A DNA stretch of 64,000 nt from Nautilus pompilius (lineage: Eukaryota; Mollusca; Cephalopoda; Nautilida; Nautilidae): positions 398,501-462,500 of the forward strand of contig JACATO010000968.1 in the NCBI GenBank assembly GCA_018389105.1, read 5' to 3'. This document shows, in pieces, positions 1 to 11,275 of this stretch. Both the position numbers and the translations under genes were made by a program. The notes beneath the pieces are model-generated. The model did not search any database, was not told the DNA's origin, and saw only the letters and a list, made by a program, of their open reading frames with translations. How positions within the stretch are numbered: the stretch's first letter is position 1; each line of letters begins with the position of its first letter.

Positions 1-504
1 AAGAAGCCGTTCATCAGTCTGGACAATCATCGAAAGCGACTGCAGTGGGCTCGCGACCATCTCCACTGGACCGTGGCCCAGTGTTCCCGAGTGTTGTTTT
101 CCGACGAAAGCAAATTAGTGAGGGTCCACTAGATAGGTCGGGTGTACCTTCTGCGATCAGTGTCCGAGAAATACCATTCCAGTTGCACTCGACCGTCTCT
201 GCAGACGGGGGGATTCGGCCATGGGTTGGGGCTGTTTTCAATCGTCCGGTGTCGGTCGGTTGCATCACGTGGAGGGTTGAATGAATGCTCATGACTATGA
301 TAAGATCGTCTTGGACATTTTCGAACCGTATATGTGTGACCACATGCCCCTGACGGCCGTCTATCAGCAGGACAACGCCCCCATCCACACAGCTAGGAAT
401 GTCAAGGCCTTGATGGTAGAGTTGCGAAAATCGAGGAAGCCTGGTCGGAGTTCAGTATTGACAATTGTCAGCGTTTGGTAGTCAGCATGCCTCCTCGTCG
501 TTGA
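1..504 (+). pseudogene. Tc1-like transposase remnant, catalytic third block deleted
   Basis: A DDE transposase would cut and paste the element at TA sites in the nucleus. Frame 1 reads LDNHRKRLQWARDH and later VLFSDESKL, the first catalytic Asp block, then stops at TAG 130-132. Another frame (281 onward) gives MNAHDYDKIVLDI and YQQDNAPIHTARN, the second catalytic Asp block. The next recognisable block, KIEEAWSEFSIDNCQRLV followed by SMPPRR and a stop at 502-504, is the usual C-terminus. The intervening segment that normally carries the SPDLNPIE-type third acidic residue is missing, so an internal deletion near position 420 removed the catalytic triad's last member. With at least two frameshifts as well, this copy is dead. 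Confidence 0.82.
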
Positions 505-608
505 GAACAAGTTATCAAGAATTTCAGATATTCTACTCATTATTGATAGATCTGATCACTTTCTGCATAATTGTAATTGAATCTGAATTGATTAGATAGC
601 TGTCTAGA

Positions 609-631
609 TTTTATGCAACACTTTTGCACAC
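609..631 (+). repeat. Inner direct repeat of the Tc1-like element
   Basis: A 23-bp TTTTATGCAACACTTTTGCA-type motif. It matches the terminal motif at 803-825 with three differences and the same orientation, about 194 bp apart. In IR/DR Tc1 elements such repeats are transposase-binding sites; that role is inferred here. Confidence 0.55.
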
Positions 632-802
632 GTTGATTTGATGCAAATGATTTTCTAAAAATTATAACTTTTCTTACAATTAAACAATATGCTTGATATT
701 ATTGGAATAGATGCACAACAGTAATATAGAAATACTTTAATGATCAAGATTTGATAACAACTGCTTTCGACAAAATGCGAGCTAATTTACAGGAAAAATC
801 AT

Positions 803-830
803 TTTTATGCAAGACTTTTGCATACCGCTG
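803..830 (+). repeat. Right terminal repeat (outer direct repeat) of the Tc1-like element
   Basis: Contains the outer copy of the motif (803-825) and the terminus ...CCGCTG directly followed by TATA. The first TA (831-832) serves as the Tc1 target duplication. The second (833-834) serves the neighbouring mariner. Confidence 0.6.
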
Positions 831-834
831 TATA

Positions 835-863
835 TTAGGTTGTTACAAAAGTTTTGTCGGTTT
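835..863 (+). repeat. mariner terminal inverted repeat, 3' end of the element
   Basis: 29 bp, begins TTAGGTTGTTACAAAAG; 28/29 identical to the reverse complement of 2089-2117. It lies downstream of the minus-strand transposase gene. Confidence 0.92.
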
Positions 864-911
864 CTTTACCAAAACAATGAGACATCATATCGTTGCTGAA
901 CGTGAAGTTTA

Positions 912-1927
912 TTAATCAAAGTAAGTTCCATTACAATCAACACACTTCTGCCAACGAGTTACAAGCACATTTATACCATTTTAAAAAAAATTTGGATTTC
1001 TGGAGTCGATAAACTGTTGGAAGGTAGTTTCGATTGCTGCTTGGTTGGAGACGGATTTCATACGGAGGAAGTTGTGGAGGTGTTTGAAGAGGTGGTAGTC
1101 TGGGGGAGAAAGGTCTGGTGAATAGGCTGGGTGATGGAGAACTTCGTACTCCAACGTGTTCAGTTTCTGAAGAGTCACTTTTGCAGCATGAGGACGAGCA
1201 TTGCCGTGGAGCAGGATTGGGCCTCCTAGATTCACCAATGCCGGCTGTCGTAGGAGAGTTTCTGATGAACAACGTTTAATTCACGACAAAACCTTTCAGC
1301 TCTGATGGTTTCGCCAGGTTGCAAGAAGTTATAGTGGAAAATATCAGTTGCAGTCCACCAAACATTAATCATGACCTTCTTTGGGTGGAGGCTGGGTTTG
1401 GGAATGTGGTTAGGTGCCTTGTCTCTGTCGAACCACTGTGCTGATCGTTTGCGATTGCCGTAAAGAATCCATTTTTCATCACACGTAATGATTCAGTCAA
1501 GAAATGGGTCATTTTTTGTTTCTCATGAAAAGCGAAGAGCAGATCTCCAATCGACGATTTTGTTGTTGTTCATTCAACTCGTGAGGCACCATTTGTCAAG
1601 CTTTTCCCCTTGCCGATTGCATCAAGATGCTGGGAAGCAGTCGCAGTTCTTACGTCAAGTTCTCCAGCAATTTCTCGCACTGTTTTTTTGGATCGGCTTC
1701 AACTGAGGCTTTCAGACGGTCGTCATCACAGCTGGAAGGATATCTGCTACGTTCCTTGTCTTCAAGGTTCACATCACCTGATCAAACTTTGCAAACCATC
1801 GCTGTACTGTGTGCTCATTTGCTGTGTCCTCGCCCCATGCTTGCTTAATGTTACTAGTTACCTTGCTCGCTTTGTGGCCTGGTTTGAACTCGTGAAGCAA
1901 AATGGCACGAAAAACGTTTCTATCCAC
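912..1927 (-). pseudogene. mariner transposase (SETMAR-transposase-like), inactivated
   Basis: The minus strand encodes, in broken frames, the full domain order of a mariner transposase of about 340 residues. First comes an N-terminal HTH region (ILLHEFKPGHKAS, then NEHTVQRWFAKF), then MVPHELNEQQQNRR (WVPHEL motif). The first catalytic Asp block ITCDEKWILYG is near 1,478, and then NLGGPILLHGNARPH and YSPDLSPPDYHLF. The C-terminus (RWQKCVDCNGTYFD) stops at 912-914. Spacing between the second and third catalytic positions is exactly 34 residues. The second catalytic Asp is replaced by Gly (GGC where family members have GAC, in HGNARPH). There is an in-frame stop after RNPNFF at about 979, several frameshifts, and GTG where the initiator ATG is expected. 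It is non-functional, and its identity is secure. Confidence 0.92.
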
Positions 1928-2088
1928 GCTTCACTCAGAACCCTGAAACAAATATCCATTTTATGATTTTTGAAAAAGTAGATTTTGCATAATGTATGCC
2001 AAAGCACACGTAACAAAACGATATACGATATATCTACATACACCTTCACCAGCAGACAAAAGATGAACCCCAAATTAACATAATATAA

Positions 2089-2117
2089 AAACCGACAAAA
2101 CTTTTGTAACGACCTAA
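2089..2117 (-). repeat. mariner terminal inverted repeat, 5' end of the element
   Basis: Read on the minus strand it begins TTAGGTCGTTACAAAAG. It differs from the partner at 835-863 by one base and is followed on the plus strand by TA at 2118-2119. Confidence 0.92.
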
Positions 2118-2119
2118 TA

Positions 2120-3643
2120 GAATTCATAAATGAAAAACCAAAATTTGCAAAATTAAAAACATTGTTTTATTTATTTATTGTCTGAAACATATACCGAATT
2201 TGATAAACGTCTCCTAAACTAAATAATGCGTTAACAGTAACATAAGAATTTTACATTACCATATTCACCTAATAGCTGAATCTAGAATAGGTAACACATG
2301 GTATCAAAAAAGGATCGAATTAGTAATCTCTAAATAAGATGGAGGAGCTATGTTAACTTAGTGAAAATGATACTGCAACAAAAGTAAGAGACTTTTGGCT
2401 ATTACTGAGAATGTCAAGAACAACTGAGTATTCGATGCAGAAAGTTAATAATAACATGACTTCGGTAAACAGTAATTTGATCATTTTCTCTAAACAGACG
2501 AACTGTTTGTGGCACTACACATACTAATATCCTCCAATCAGCCAATTACCCGACTCCATATATCCTTTCTAACACTTTTTCCTAAATCACACTTTCTAAA
2601 ATATGAGTCTCCCTACATTTTATGACGGCTACAATAGTCATAGATGCAAATCACAGAAGAATTCACATTTTCGATATAGTAATATTGTTCTGGCAGTCAT
2701 CTGTAATTATTGGATATCCATATTTGCATATGTAAATTCAAATATAAATTAGCAATATCAATATTATATAATTATTTATATATACTGAAATTTGTTAAAT
2801 TTGTGTTTCCTCCTGGTACAAGTTAAGAAATAATATTAAAAGGTGGTAAAAGCATTTTTTAAAGGGATAAGACAATGACAAAAAACAAAGTAAAAGACGA
2901 CGGTATTTTAGTAAAAAATGTGATAATGGCTGATATTTTTAATGTTTACTTTTGCCATGGGTGCTGGCTGACAACACTGATGCAAAAAAAAGCTGAGAAA
3001 ACGTGAGATTTAGTAAAGCAGATGCACCAACAAAGCAAAACAAAGAAACTAGAAGCGAGTTATTTTCCATTAACCCTAATGTAAATGCAGTTCATGATTC
3101 AGGCTGTTCGTGCAAGAATCAGCATGGTTACGAGATGAGTGCTGACATGTTGCTTAAAAGAACATTCCAAGGATTTATTTGTGCACTTAGGATTGCTTTT
3201 GGTTATCTTCTCAAAGTAAAGAAGAAGAAATTCATGCCACTCGAAGTGACTCGGCAAGCACTGAGACCAAGAGAAGTATTTTGGAATTTCTGAATGCTTC
3301 TATTCTTGGAACCGACATTTTATTTCATTGTTTTCGCCTCAGTCGTCAGATCTCTGTTGTTTACGTGTCTGTTTATTTCCGGTATTTTCATCCTTTCTAC
3401 ACTGTATATTCCACTCCAAAGTGTTTTTCAACTCCAAACTTATTAGTTCCTTAGTTTTCTTATACTTGTAACCGATCTTTTAATTATACATCAACCATAA
3501 TACACACCACCCGATACTTTACCCAATGATTGTCGGAGCAAACCATAATTCCATGCCATTGGTTTTTCTGAGCGCCCTTTAGTTTGGCTTTCTCTCTGGT
3601 CTTTTGTCTTCCCTCTATAGGAGATGTTTAGTTTTTTTTTTGG
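2120..3643. other. AT-rich stretch, no gene recognised
   Basis: No recognisable element. A 96-codon open frame (3003-3293, plus) has no family resemblance that I can see, and its composition matches the surroundings, so I treat it as chance. Confidence 0.5.
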
Positions 3644-3848
<205 letters not shown>

Positions 3849-4040
3849 GGTAGTGGTTGTGATCGCGGGCGTAACCGGAGATGATTGTTCACGTATCGCT
3901 CGTGAACACCCGGGCGCTTTGGTTTCTTTCTGGTGTGGAACCCGCTGCCTGCACAACAACCAGACTCTCAAGTGTTTTAACCTGATGGCATGAAGCACTT
4001 GAGAAGACCGCACAGATATATTACCAGCCGCACTCCACAA
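3849..4040 (-). other. GC-richer flank of the TAA array, possible retroelement 3' remnant
   Basis: A sharp compositional step occurs at the array edge. About 190 bp of balanced composition is open on the minus strand (ISVRSSQVLHAIRLKHLRVW, then RQRVPHQKETKAPGC) and runs straight into the array. The layout, a body then a trinucleotide tail, resembles the 3' end of a non-LTR retrotransposon or SINE with a simple-repeat tail. I see no diagnostic reverse-transcriptase motif, so the class is a guess. Confidence 0.25.
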
Positions 4041-5859
4041 AGATAACTTTCATAAATTACTCGAACTCATAATATGAGACCAAGCGTCCAAACACTATCA
4101 CTCCAAATGTTCCATCCCATTTATTTATCAGATATTATATTTATATGTGTTTAGTTTTTGTGATCTAAATGTCTGGCAAATAATGCTTAAGACAAAGCTG
4201 AAAAGCCAAACTGTTTTATTACACTCTAGACTCCCTCTCCGGCTCTGATTTGGTATTCTTAAAACTACAAACACAAGACGCTTCGCGTCCTGATTTTCAC
4301 CTGTTGATTGCATTTGTGTTCTTTGCGTTTTCAGTTTGATATTTTGGATATAAATCTTTGCTTTCAGGAAATCATCTCAGCTTGCAAAGAAGGCTAATTT
4401 CTGCTTTCGAAACCTAAGGTAGGTCTGAAAGCTATGTAATCTTCATCTCCACGTACTGGGTATACGATAGAAACCTTTCTTGTAAAGTGAAAGTGCGACA
4501 AGCTTATCTTAGCCACGTATTGTACTTATAGTCTGTCTCTGATTTAATAGTTATACGTAGATGCTGCTGAGGAAAATACGAACGAGCCTGTAACTGGCTA
4601 TTAGACTTCGCCGCCTTTAAATATCCTAACTTTAAAATTTCTAAGCGTATCGATATTTACCACGCAACTACATTAGGACTAATTAACCCTGGAAACCGTT
4701 TGCAAATAAAGACTAATAAATATTAAATATCTAAATAGAATCTTCACAAGATCCCATCTTTAAACGTACAATTGTCACGTAGATTTAATTAATCACATAT
4801 TAAAAAAATATAGTAAAACCAAAATATGAAGTAGAAAATATGTAAGTTTTTGTATTGAAATTATAAGTTACCAGATTTCCTAAGGTTCGCTCTATTTAAA
4901 CCCTTTTTTAAAATAGATTTATAAAAAGTGATTCTTTTTATCTTAACATTTACTCGAACAGCTCATAATTTTAAAATATATATTATCGATTTATTTATTT
5001 CTTAAAATAGATTTCTGCAGGAAAATCTGACGAAAAACAACTTTCTCTATTTCTTTGGAAAGCAGATTGAAATTTTTTTTCAAAATAGTAATTACTTAAA
5101 TATAAAGCTGTTCTGTACACAAATTCTTTACGAAGTCTTGGAAAACCATAAATATTATCTAGGTTTCTTTCTAAATACAGTAAATAATAACATCTTTATA
5201 TGTGATGGGAAACGTGTACCGAGACCATTAGGAAATACTTTAAAGAAAAAATAATCTACTTGTTTTTGTTTCTGTTACCAAATTTATTTGTTGTAGATGG
5301 CTGCAATAGAAATGCATTTATGGTTTATTTTTATCTATCATATTTGAGCGAGATTAAAAAAAAATTAACGTTATAACTATATTTTAAAAGTATAAAAATG
5401 TCTAAATATCAACATTTCTCTTTCTGCTCAGCGCTAAGCTATGCTAATTCGGCCATGATCGTTTACCCGAGGTCGTGTTATGCACTGTTGCCAGTGTGGA
5501 AAGGGTCAACAGCAGAGTGTCAGTGTTTTTGACGTCGCGAAGTCCACCGAAGCTTGACACCACGGCACGAACTAACCACGTCTACGCTCACCATGATGAT
5601 TCTCTTTTTGGAATTGGTTCTGTAACAGGAATAAGCCAAAGAATGGTCCCACAGTTGGTTGTTTCCTCCCAGTTGTTTCAGATAACTATAGCACGTAATT
5701 AAAAAAAAACCTTTCTGTCTAACAGGAATAAAAGGCTTCAAAGGAGTTTGATAAGAGGGTAATTTCCGGCAAGACTCTCAAGCACTGACTGCGTGTAGTC
5801 ATCTTCGATCAGTTCGGGTTTCAGAATTTCACGTCTGGAGGTCTTGCCCGGGTTGGAGA
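4041..5859. other. AT-rich stretch, no gene recognised
   Basis: Mostly above 65% AT by eye. The open frame at 5475-5702 (plus) lies in a slightly GC-richer patch but resembles nothing I know. It leads into the small Tc1 fragment that follows. Confidence 0.45.
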
Positions 5860-5995
5860 AGACATAACCAAGACCTTCAACATCAGCGTCTTCACCACTC
5901 CTCTGCACGGTCAAGCATGGCGACGGAAGTGTCATGGTATGGACAGCAATACGGTGTGGAGAGGAAACAAGATCGTTGTTTGTCGAATGGCGCAT
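5860..5995 (+). pseudogene. Short Tc1-like transposase fragment
   Basis: One frame reads CTVKHGDGSVMVWTAI at 5903-5950. This matches the diagnostic VKHGGGSVMVWG block that sits between the first and second catalytic Asp of Tc1 transposases. The frame hits a stop about 20 codons upstream. Neither the preceding SDES block nor the following QQDN block is recognisable in any frame, so this is an isolated fragment or a very decayed copy. The motif match is strong over 13 residues, but nothing else supports it. Confidence 0.5.
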
Positions 5996-6000
5996 GAATT

Positions 6001-7119
6001 ATGTTTGATGTATCACCATTTCAAAGATGAGACTCCTACTATTGTACCAACTGATGATTAACGCGCGTATTCTCTAGGAAGATGCCACTATATGTCACAC
6101 ATTTGTTTTGATTATAATATGGAAGAAGAATCACACCACTGAAAGTTTTCACTGGATACTTCTAATTTTCGATATGAATTCGATCGTGAACCTGTGCAAA
6201 TATATGTATCCTCAGCTTAGAAGAAGTCCGATCGCGGTCCACCAATATCATGCAATTAATATAAGTTCCCATACATATACAGAGAAATTGGAGCAGGTTA
6301 AATGCCAAACAAAGAAGAGTTTTTTTGTGGCGCTGAAGGTGGCTAGACAAAGTACTAACATAACGAATCTCGCTCTACTGTTGTTTTTATTCACCGTTTT
6401 CCTCAACAAGTTAACATAAAGGAATAGTAATAATAAATAGGCAAAATATTACGGATGGGCACTGAGTAAGGTATTATTTAAGGTAAAATTTCCACGGCAT
6501 CTCAGAATTTTGCACTGTAGTGTTTTGTTTATCTTTTACTGAATTCAGTTTGAAATACAGTAAGAAATTGGAACTCCTGTTTTCAGGCGATGTCCTGCGA
6601 TAGCGAGGTAAAATAACACTTATAATAAATAAATATGTTACTGTCGCAGCAATTATAATTATTTTATATATGCAGAGATGGAAAAATACAAAATTCAGAA
6701 TGTGGAAAATAACTGCTTTTGTTACTTAGATTGTAAATCAGCAGAAAACAGGTCTTTTATTTTGAATACCGCTTTTAAAATATTTTAATTGCTACATCTT
6801 AACCATCAGCCCATGTGAATCATCTGAATTTCGTTTGTTATCTTTCGCTAATGTCAGGAACTCAGCTTCCAAAACTATACAAAAACGTTCAAACTATTTT
6901 AATTGATTAAACGACATTTTAAATATTTCCATCGTTTGTTAGAATGTTGAAAGCCTTTGTTTACTGGTTTTTTTCTCCCCCTCTTGGGCCCCACCTCCTC
7001 CCTCCAGAAGGGTTTCCACTGCAAGCGAAATAATTTCCTCTTGAACCCGTTTATTTGTAAGCAGACGAAAAGCGAACAAACGGAAGACAAATAAAAATAA
7101 AACTAATTTATTCGCTTGG
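6001..7119. other. AT-rich stretch, no gene recognised
   Basis: Only chance-length open frames (for example 6108-6419 plus, 6899-7090 minus) without domain character. Confidence 0.5.
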
Positions 7120-7500
7120 TTGGAAATATGTTGCTGACGTTTGCATATTTAGGGTTTGGTTACTGCACACGGAAGTGACGTCGTGAAATCGGCTACGGCG
7201 GACGCATTTTTACGAGCTCTTTAGAGAACGTACCGTCGATCTTAAATGGATCGACCAGATCTTGAATCGCCAGCGAGCAGTCAATTTACACACTTTTTTC
7301 CCTGAGGCTTCTATGTCTGACGATAGACATCATCCAGGCAGTGAAAGTAACCAGGGGTCATCATGCTCCCCGCCCTAAACACTGGCGAAGAAGAATACAT
7401 CTCTGTGTGACGTCACGGTCTGATTTTCACGGCGGTCTTCACCTGATGTAAATCTTATTTCAATGAGAAACGGCAAGTTCTGGTTTCCAACCAAAGGAGC
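7120..7500 (+). promoter_or_regulatory. Candidate promoter/enhancer patch with ETS-CRE composite and CRE
   Basis: A GC-richer island of about 380 bp in AT-rich surroundings. At 7170-7183 it has CGGAAGTGACGTCG, an ETS site (CGGAAGT) fused to a CRE (TGACGTC). This fused arrangement is known from broadly expressed metazoan promoters. At 7408-7415 there is a perfect palindromic CRE (TGACGTCA) inside GTGTGACGTCACGG. Between them a 21-codon frame starts at ATG 7313 (MSDDRHHPGSESNQGSS...) and stops at 7376. It could be a short first exon or chance. No TATA box is convincing. The sites are seen directly; promoter activity is inference. Confidence 0.35.
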
Positions 7501-7736
7501 CGACCCAGAAAGCAAATACTATATTCTAAGTCCCCTGTGTAAAACGACACCTGTTTTTATCTGGATTTTCTTTCAAATTTTTGTTAATTAGTTTTATTAT
7601 TCTGCTACTTTGGTTGTTGCCAATTTCTTCAAGCACTAAACGAGATGTTATTACCTGTTCTGTGATCAGAGACCTAACCCTTCAACTTACATGCCATTTA
7701 ATCCTTCATATTCATTTTAAATAAATATCCGAAACC

Positions 7737-7737
<1 letters not shown>

Positions 7738-7769
<32 letters not shown>

Positions 7770-7803
7770 TAATAATAATATAATAATATAATAATAATAA
7801 TAC

Positions 7804-7851
<48 letters not shown>

Positions 7852-7892
7852 GAATAAGAATAATAATAATAATAATAAAATAATAATAATAA

Positions 7893-7930
<38 letters not shown>

Positions 7931-7953
7931 TAATAATAATAATAATAATATAA
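7738..7953. repeat. TAA trinucleotide microsatellite, about 215 bp
   Basis: The second large (TAA)n array, with AAG, AAAT and ACG interruptions. Similar in length and impurity to the one at 3644-3848. Confidence 0.97.
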
Positions 7954-8090
7954 GGGATGGTGGATTGGCAGGTATGTAACATAGTGATGCCTGAGGTCCA
8001 GAGTTTGGATAAATTTTCATAGTATGGTTTCTTCTCGATTTTCTGTACCCGTCCATTGCGATGTTCGTGACTTGAATCCGAGCACAACTT
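7954..8090 (-). other. Open flank of the second TAA array
   Basis: As at the first array, the sequence bordering the array's right edge is compositionally balanced and open on the minus strand (HEHRNGRVQKIEKKPYYENL, then SKLWTSGITMLHTCQ). It resembles divergent retroelement coding sequence only vaguely, and I cannot name a family. Confidence 0.2.
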
Positions 8091-9445
8091 GGGAACGAAA
8101 GGACAGTAGATTCTTACGATTTAATCTACTGCTAGCATCCTTTAATCTGCACTCAAGCTAACCTACTTCTTCAGCAGCCTCTTTTAGGTATTAGCGCGTA
8201 ATATAATTCGACACTATAATGTTTTAACCTTTGATGCTAGTTATAAGAAAAAATGAGAGGAGAGAGAGAGAATATATACTGTTTGAATGTCAGTAAGTGT
8301 TCATTTCAATGCACTTTTATTGATGAAGAATCTATTTACTTCGAACAATCAAGAGAAGCGTGAAACAAGACCAAAGGAATCGTGGTGTCATAGATTTATC
8401 ACATAGTATGTAAGCCGTGTGGAGTTTTTATATAGGAATGAACTGGAAATGTTCAACCACTCAAATCTTTAGAATTTTATAGGGATTCAATATTTAGATT
8501 ATCTGTAAGGCTTTCCCAGCTTTATACACGGAGATGTATGAACGCCTGTTACTATAATAGGCGTTTGTTGTAAACTTTGTTAATTAATTGTTAACTGTTT
8601 TCTGTTAAAAAAATGAATTAGTATCTACCACCCGGAAAAAACTCCATCTATATCTGTTCTTTACCTATCGGGTGTTTCAAAGAAACAAGTGTGTGATATT
8701 TATATGATAGATATTATCAAAACTCAATAAAAAGATGGGCATTTAGTTTATTTAAAGCTGCTTTCTAATTTTAATTACTTCAATCATAACTGCGGCTCAC
8801 TGGAATAAATTATTAGTGGTAGCATTTAATGGCCAGATGGTAGATCAGCTAAAAGCATCTAGGCGCGTATATCTCTAGCTGCAATGGCTCCGTGTTTGGT
8901 GACGGCATTCAGCTTCCCTATATTATCTAAACTGTATCCGCTACCCCAGGCTGTCGCTTTAAAATGGACACAATGTTAATATGTTAGGGAGATTTTTGTT
9001 TTTAAAAAGTGAGAAATTAACTATTGTTAAGTGAATTTACTTTCCTTTGTCTCTTTAGCCAAACAGTAAACGTAGTAAGTAAATTAACATAATCCACTTT
9101 CCATTCCGTCTTATTTAAAACAGCCTTCTGCGTTCGCAATCTGAATCCCTAACTTAGACGGTTTTTGCCGAGTTGCTACACTACGGAAACTCACGATTCT
9201 ATTCCGATCGTCGCATCATCGCTGACTGAACCTGAACATCTAGCAACGGAAGCCGTACGAAATATGACGTAAAGCAAGGGGTGGGGGGGATTTCTGAAAT
9301 TAAATCTAAATGTCTTCGAAAAGTACGATACCAGAAGAATTAGTTTTGCATCGGCTTTTCCGAGATTGGTACTTATACTCGTGGACAATCGCGAATATCC
9401 GTAGTGTTCGCAATGTGAAGAAAGTTTTCCAAATTATCGGCAGCT
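8091..9445. other. Unannotated AT-rich stretch
   Basis: Nothing recognised. There is a short GA tract near 8,250, a small hairpin (AACGCCT...AGGCGTT) near 8,541-8,566, and a GC-richer patch from about 9,120 leading into the GA array. Confidence 0.45.

Positions 9446-9513
<68 letters not shown>
9446..9513. repeat. GA dinucleotide microsatellite, about 68 bp
   Basis: Pure (GA)n. The CT strand read as protein gives an artefactual Ser-Leu run. Confidence 0.97.
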
Positions 9514-9517
<4 letters not shown>

Positions 9518-11275
9518 TAATTCACGCGCAAGTTTACTCCGTCTATTCGATTCGGAAAAGAAAGAAAGATAGAGAAAAGAACCAGCGCGTGTGCGTAAAA
9601 ATAGAAAGTTATTTGTGGCTCCGTGTGTGTTTGAAAAGGAAGGCTTATCAGCAATTTCTGCGGCCGTGGGAAGAAATAATTTGCTGAGACAAAGAAGCTT
9701 ACCAAAACCGTAATGGAAATACATGGATCATCCAACCTTAGTCAGTTAGAAAACCTGTCACTTATAGATCGTGCACGCTGGTTCTGCCTTCATGTGAAGC
9801 GAACAGAGCAACTAGCAAGGCTATGAGAGGAAAGGAAAAGGAGCAATCGATATCATTACAGACCCAAAGACGTTACTTATACCGAGGTTATTAGAGTGGA
9901 AACTTAGAAACCTAGCACGCGCACAGATGTTTATGCTTTAAATATTTAACATATTCATATTTTTTTAAATAAAAGGGCAAAAAGTGATAGTATAAAGAGT
10001 TTGCGAATATTAAGCAGCTAGTATCAAAATGAAAATGCTAAAAGTGGACGTTTTATATTTAAACAAAATACGTATGCATCTTGCTTTGTTTTTAAGAAAA
10101 TAAAGATGGCTGATACTCGACATCCTAAACGCTCTCTGTACAGCGCAATGACAAGACGGTTCGTAGAGGATCGAATACTCGCTGACCTTAGTGAGCATAA
10201 GGTGATGCTTCTGTGTTTGCTGAAACACCTGACAATGTTCAGTTTAGATATAGATACATAAACAAACTTCTGTTTGACCTGGCTGACTGAAGATAATAAA
10301 TTCCACATTTATTTGAATTTGCTGGCATTTAATGACAGGCGGTCTAGCAGTTATTAGCACGTACATTCAAGAAGTGTTTTCTTTAACAATACAAATGTCC
10401 CTGATATCTGTAGGGAAGTTTAAATATTCCGCAATAGAAAAAAAATAGTTTGCTGACTAAGAATAACTATAGGTAGTAGATCGTTAAGAACTAATAAGAT
10501 AAAATTTCTCGAATTCAAAACCGTCTGGAGGCCACGAAGGTAAACACGTGCGAAGACGCCAGAAGGTAAATGTTAATATCAATTGAATTAAAGTCTATAT
10601 GACTAGAGAGAAAACATTTCTTGTAAAATCCAACTGCAGGATCCTTGATTGTTTTAGGGCTACAATTATTTTAACGGTAATTTTTAGTAAAATCTGTTGA
10701 AGTGCGAGAAGAAAGAAATAATTGATGGAAAGGTCGCCAAATAGCATAGCTTTGGCTATACCAAATACTCACAGAAGATCCTACATAGCGAAGGAAAAAA
10801 TCAATAATATGAACGCTATTGTCTGCTGAAAAGTTTTAACTGTTACTTTCGAATACAAAATCGGTGTTGTACTTTGAAATTTCTACGATTGTGAAACACC
10901 GTTTGGTACATCGCGAGTTATCGTCCTTGGTTCCATGCCTCTCATCTCGCAAAAACATCTTTGCAGAATTTAAAAAAGGGGGGGCTTTTCTCAGTCCCCT
11001 CTGTTAACAGGCTCCGATGGACTAAAGCGATATTTTAATTCACAGCAAACATTCAACAATATTCAGACACTTTTTTCAAAATCAAAAACTAAACCAACGC
11101 AGCTTCTAAACTCTGCTTTTGCTAATCTGTGTTTTGGGAACGCGAGAATAACACATACGTTTAGTACTGCCAGGGTCAGGCTATTTCGTCTGATCTAGAT
11201 CGAGCAGAGCCTGCTTTAAAAGCAAGTGACAGCGTATTGACGAAAGCGTACAGGACCTGTCAAGTAAATTTTGAT
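9514..11275. other. Unannotated stretch
   Basis: No recognisable element or gene. Overlapping short minus-strand frames near 10,010-10,308 have no domain character. Confidence 0.45.

Larger units (their letters stand above)
1..830 (+). mobile_element. Tc1-like DNA transposon, 3' portion, IR/DR type
   Basis: The 3' part of a Tc1/mariner-superfamily element whose left end lies outside the window. It contains a broken transposase (1-504) followed by about 325 bp of AT-rich sequence. The right terminus reads, on the minus strand, CAGCGGTATGCAAAAGTC and ends at 830 next to TA (831-832), the target dinucleotide of this superfamily. A 23-bp motif (TTTTATGCAA-ACTTTTGCA) occurs twice in the same orientation, at 609-631 and 803-825, with three mismatches. 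That spacing is the inner/outer direct-repeat layout of IR/DR Tc1 elements such as the Sleeping Beauty group. The matching left inverted repeat cannot be checked here. The class is certain; the IR/DR subgroup is inference from the right end only. Confidence 0.8.
835..2117 (-). mobile_element. mariner (DD34D) element, complete end to end
   Basis: Both termini are present. The first 29 bases (835-863, TTAGGTTGTTACAAAAG...) match the reverse complement of 2089-2117 (TTAGGTCGTTACAAAAG...) with a single mismatch. Both ends are flanked by TA (833-834 and 2118-2119). The length, 1283 bp, is the standard size of an autonomous mariner. The transposase lies on the minus strand but is inactivated. The element inserted at the second TA of a TATA that forms the edge of the Tc1-like element, so the two transposons touch with no spacer. 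Near-identical inverted repeats suggest the family, though not this copy's gene, was mobile relatively late. Confidence 0.93.
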
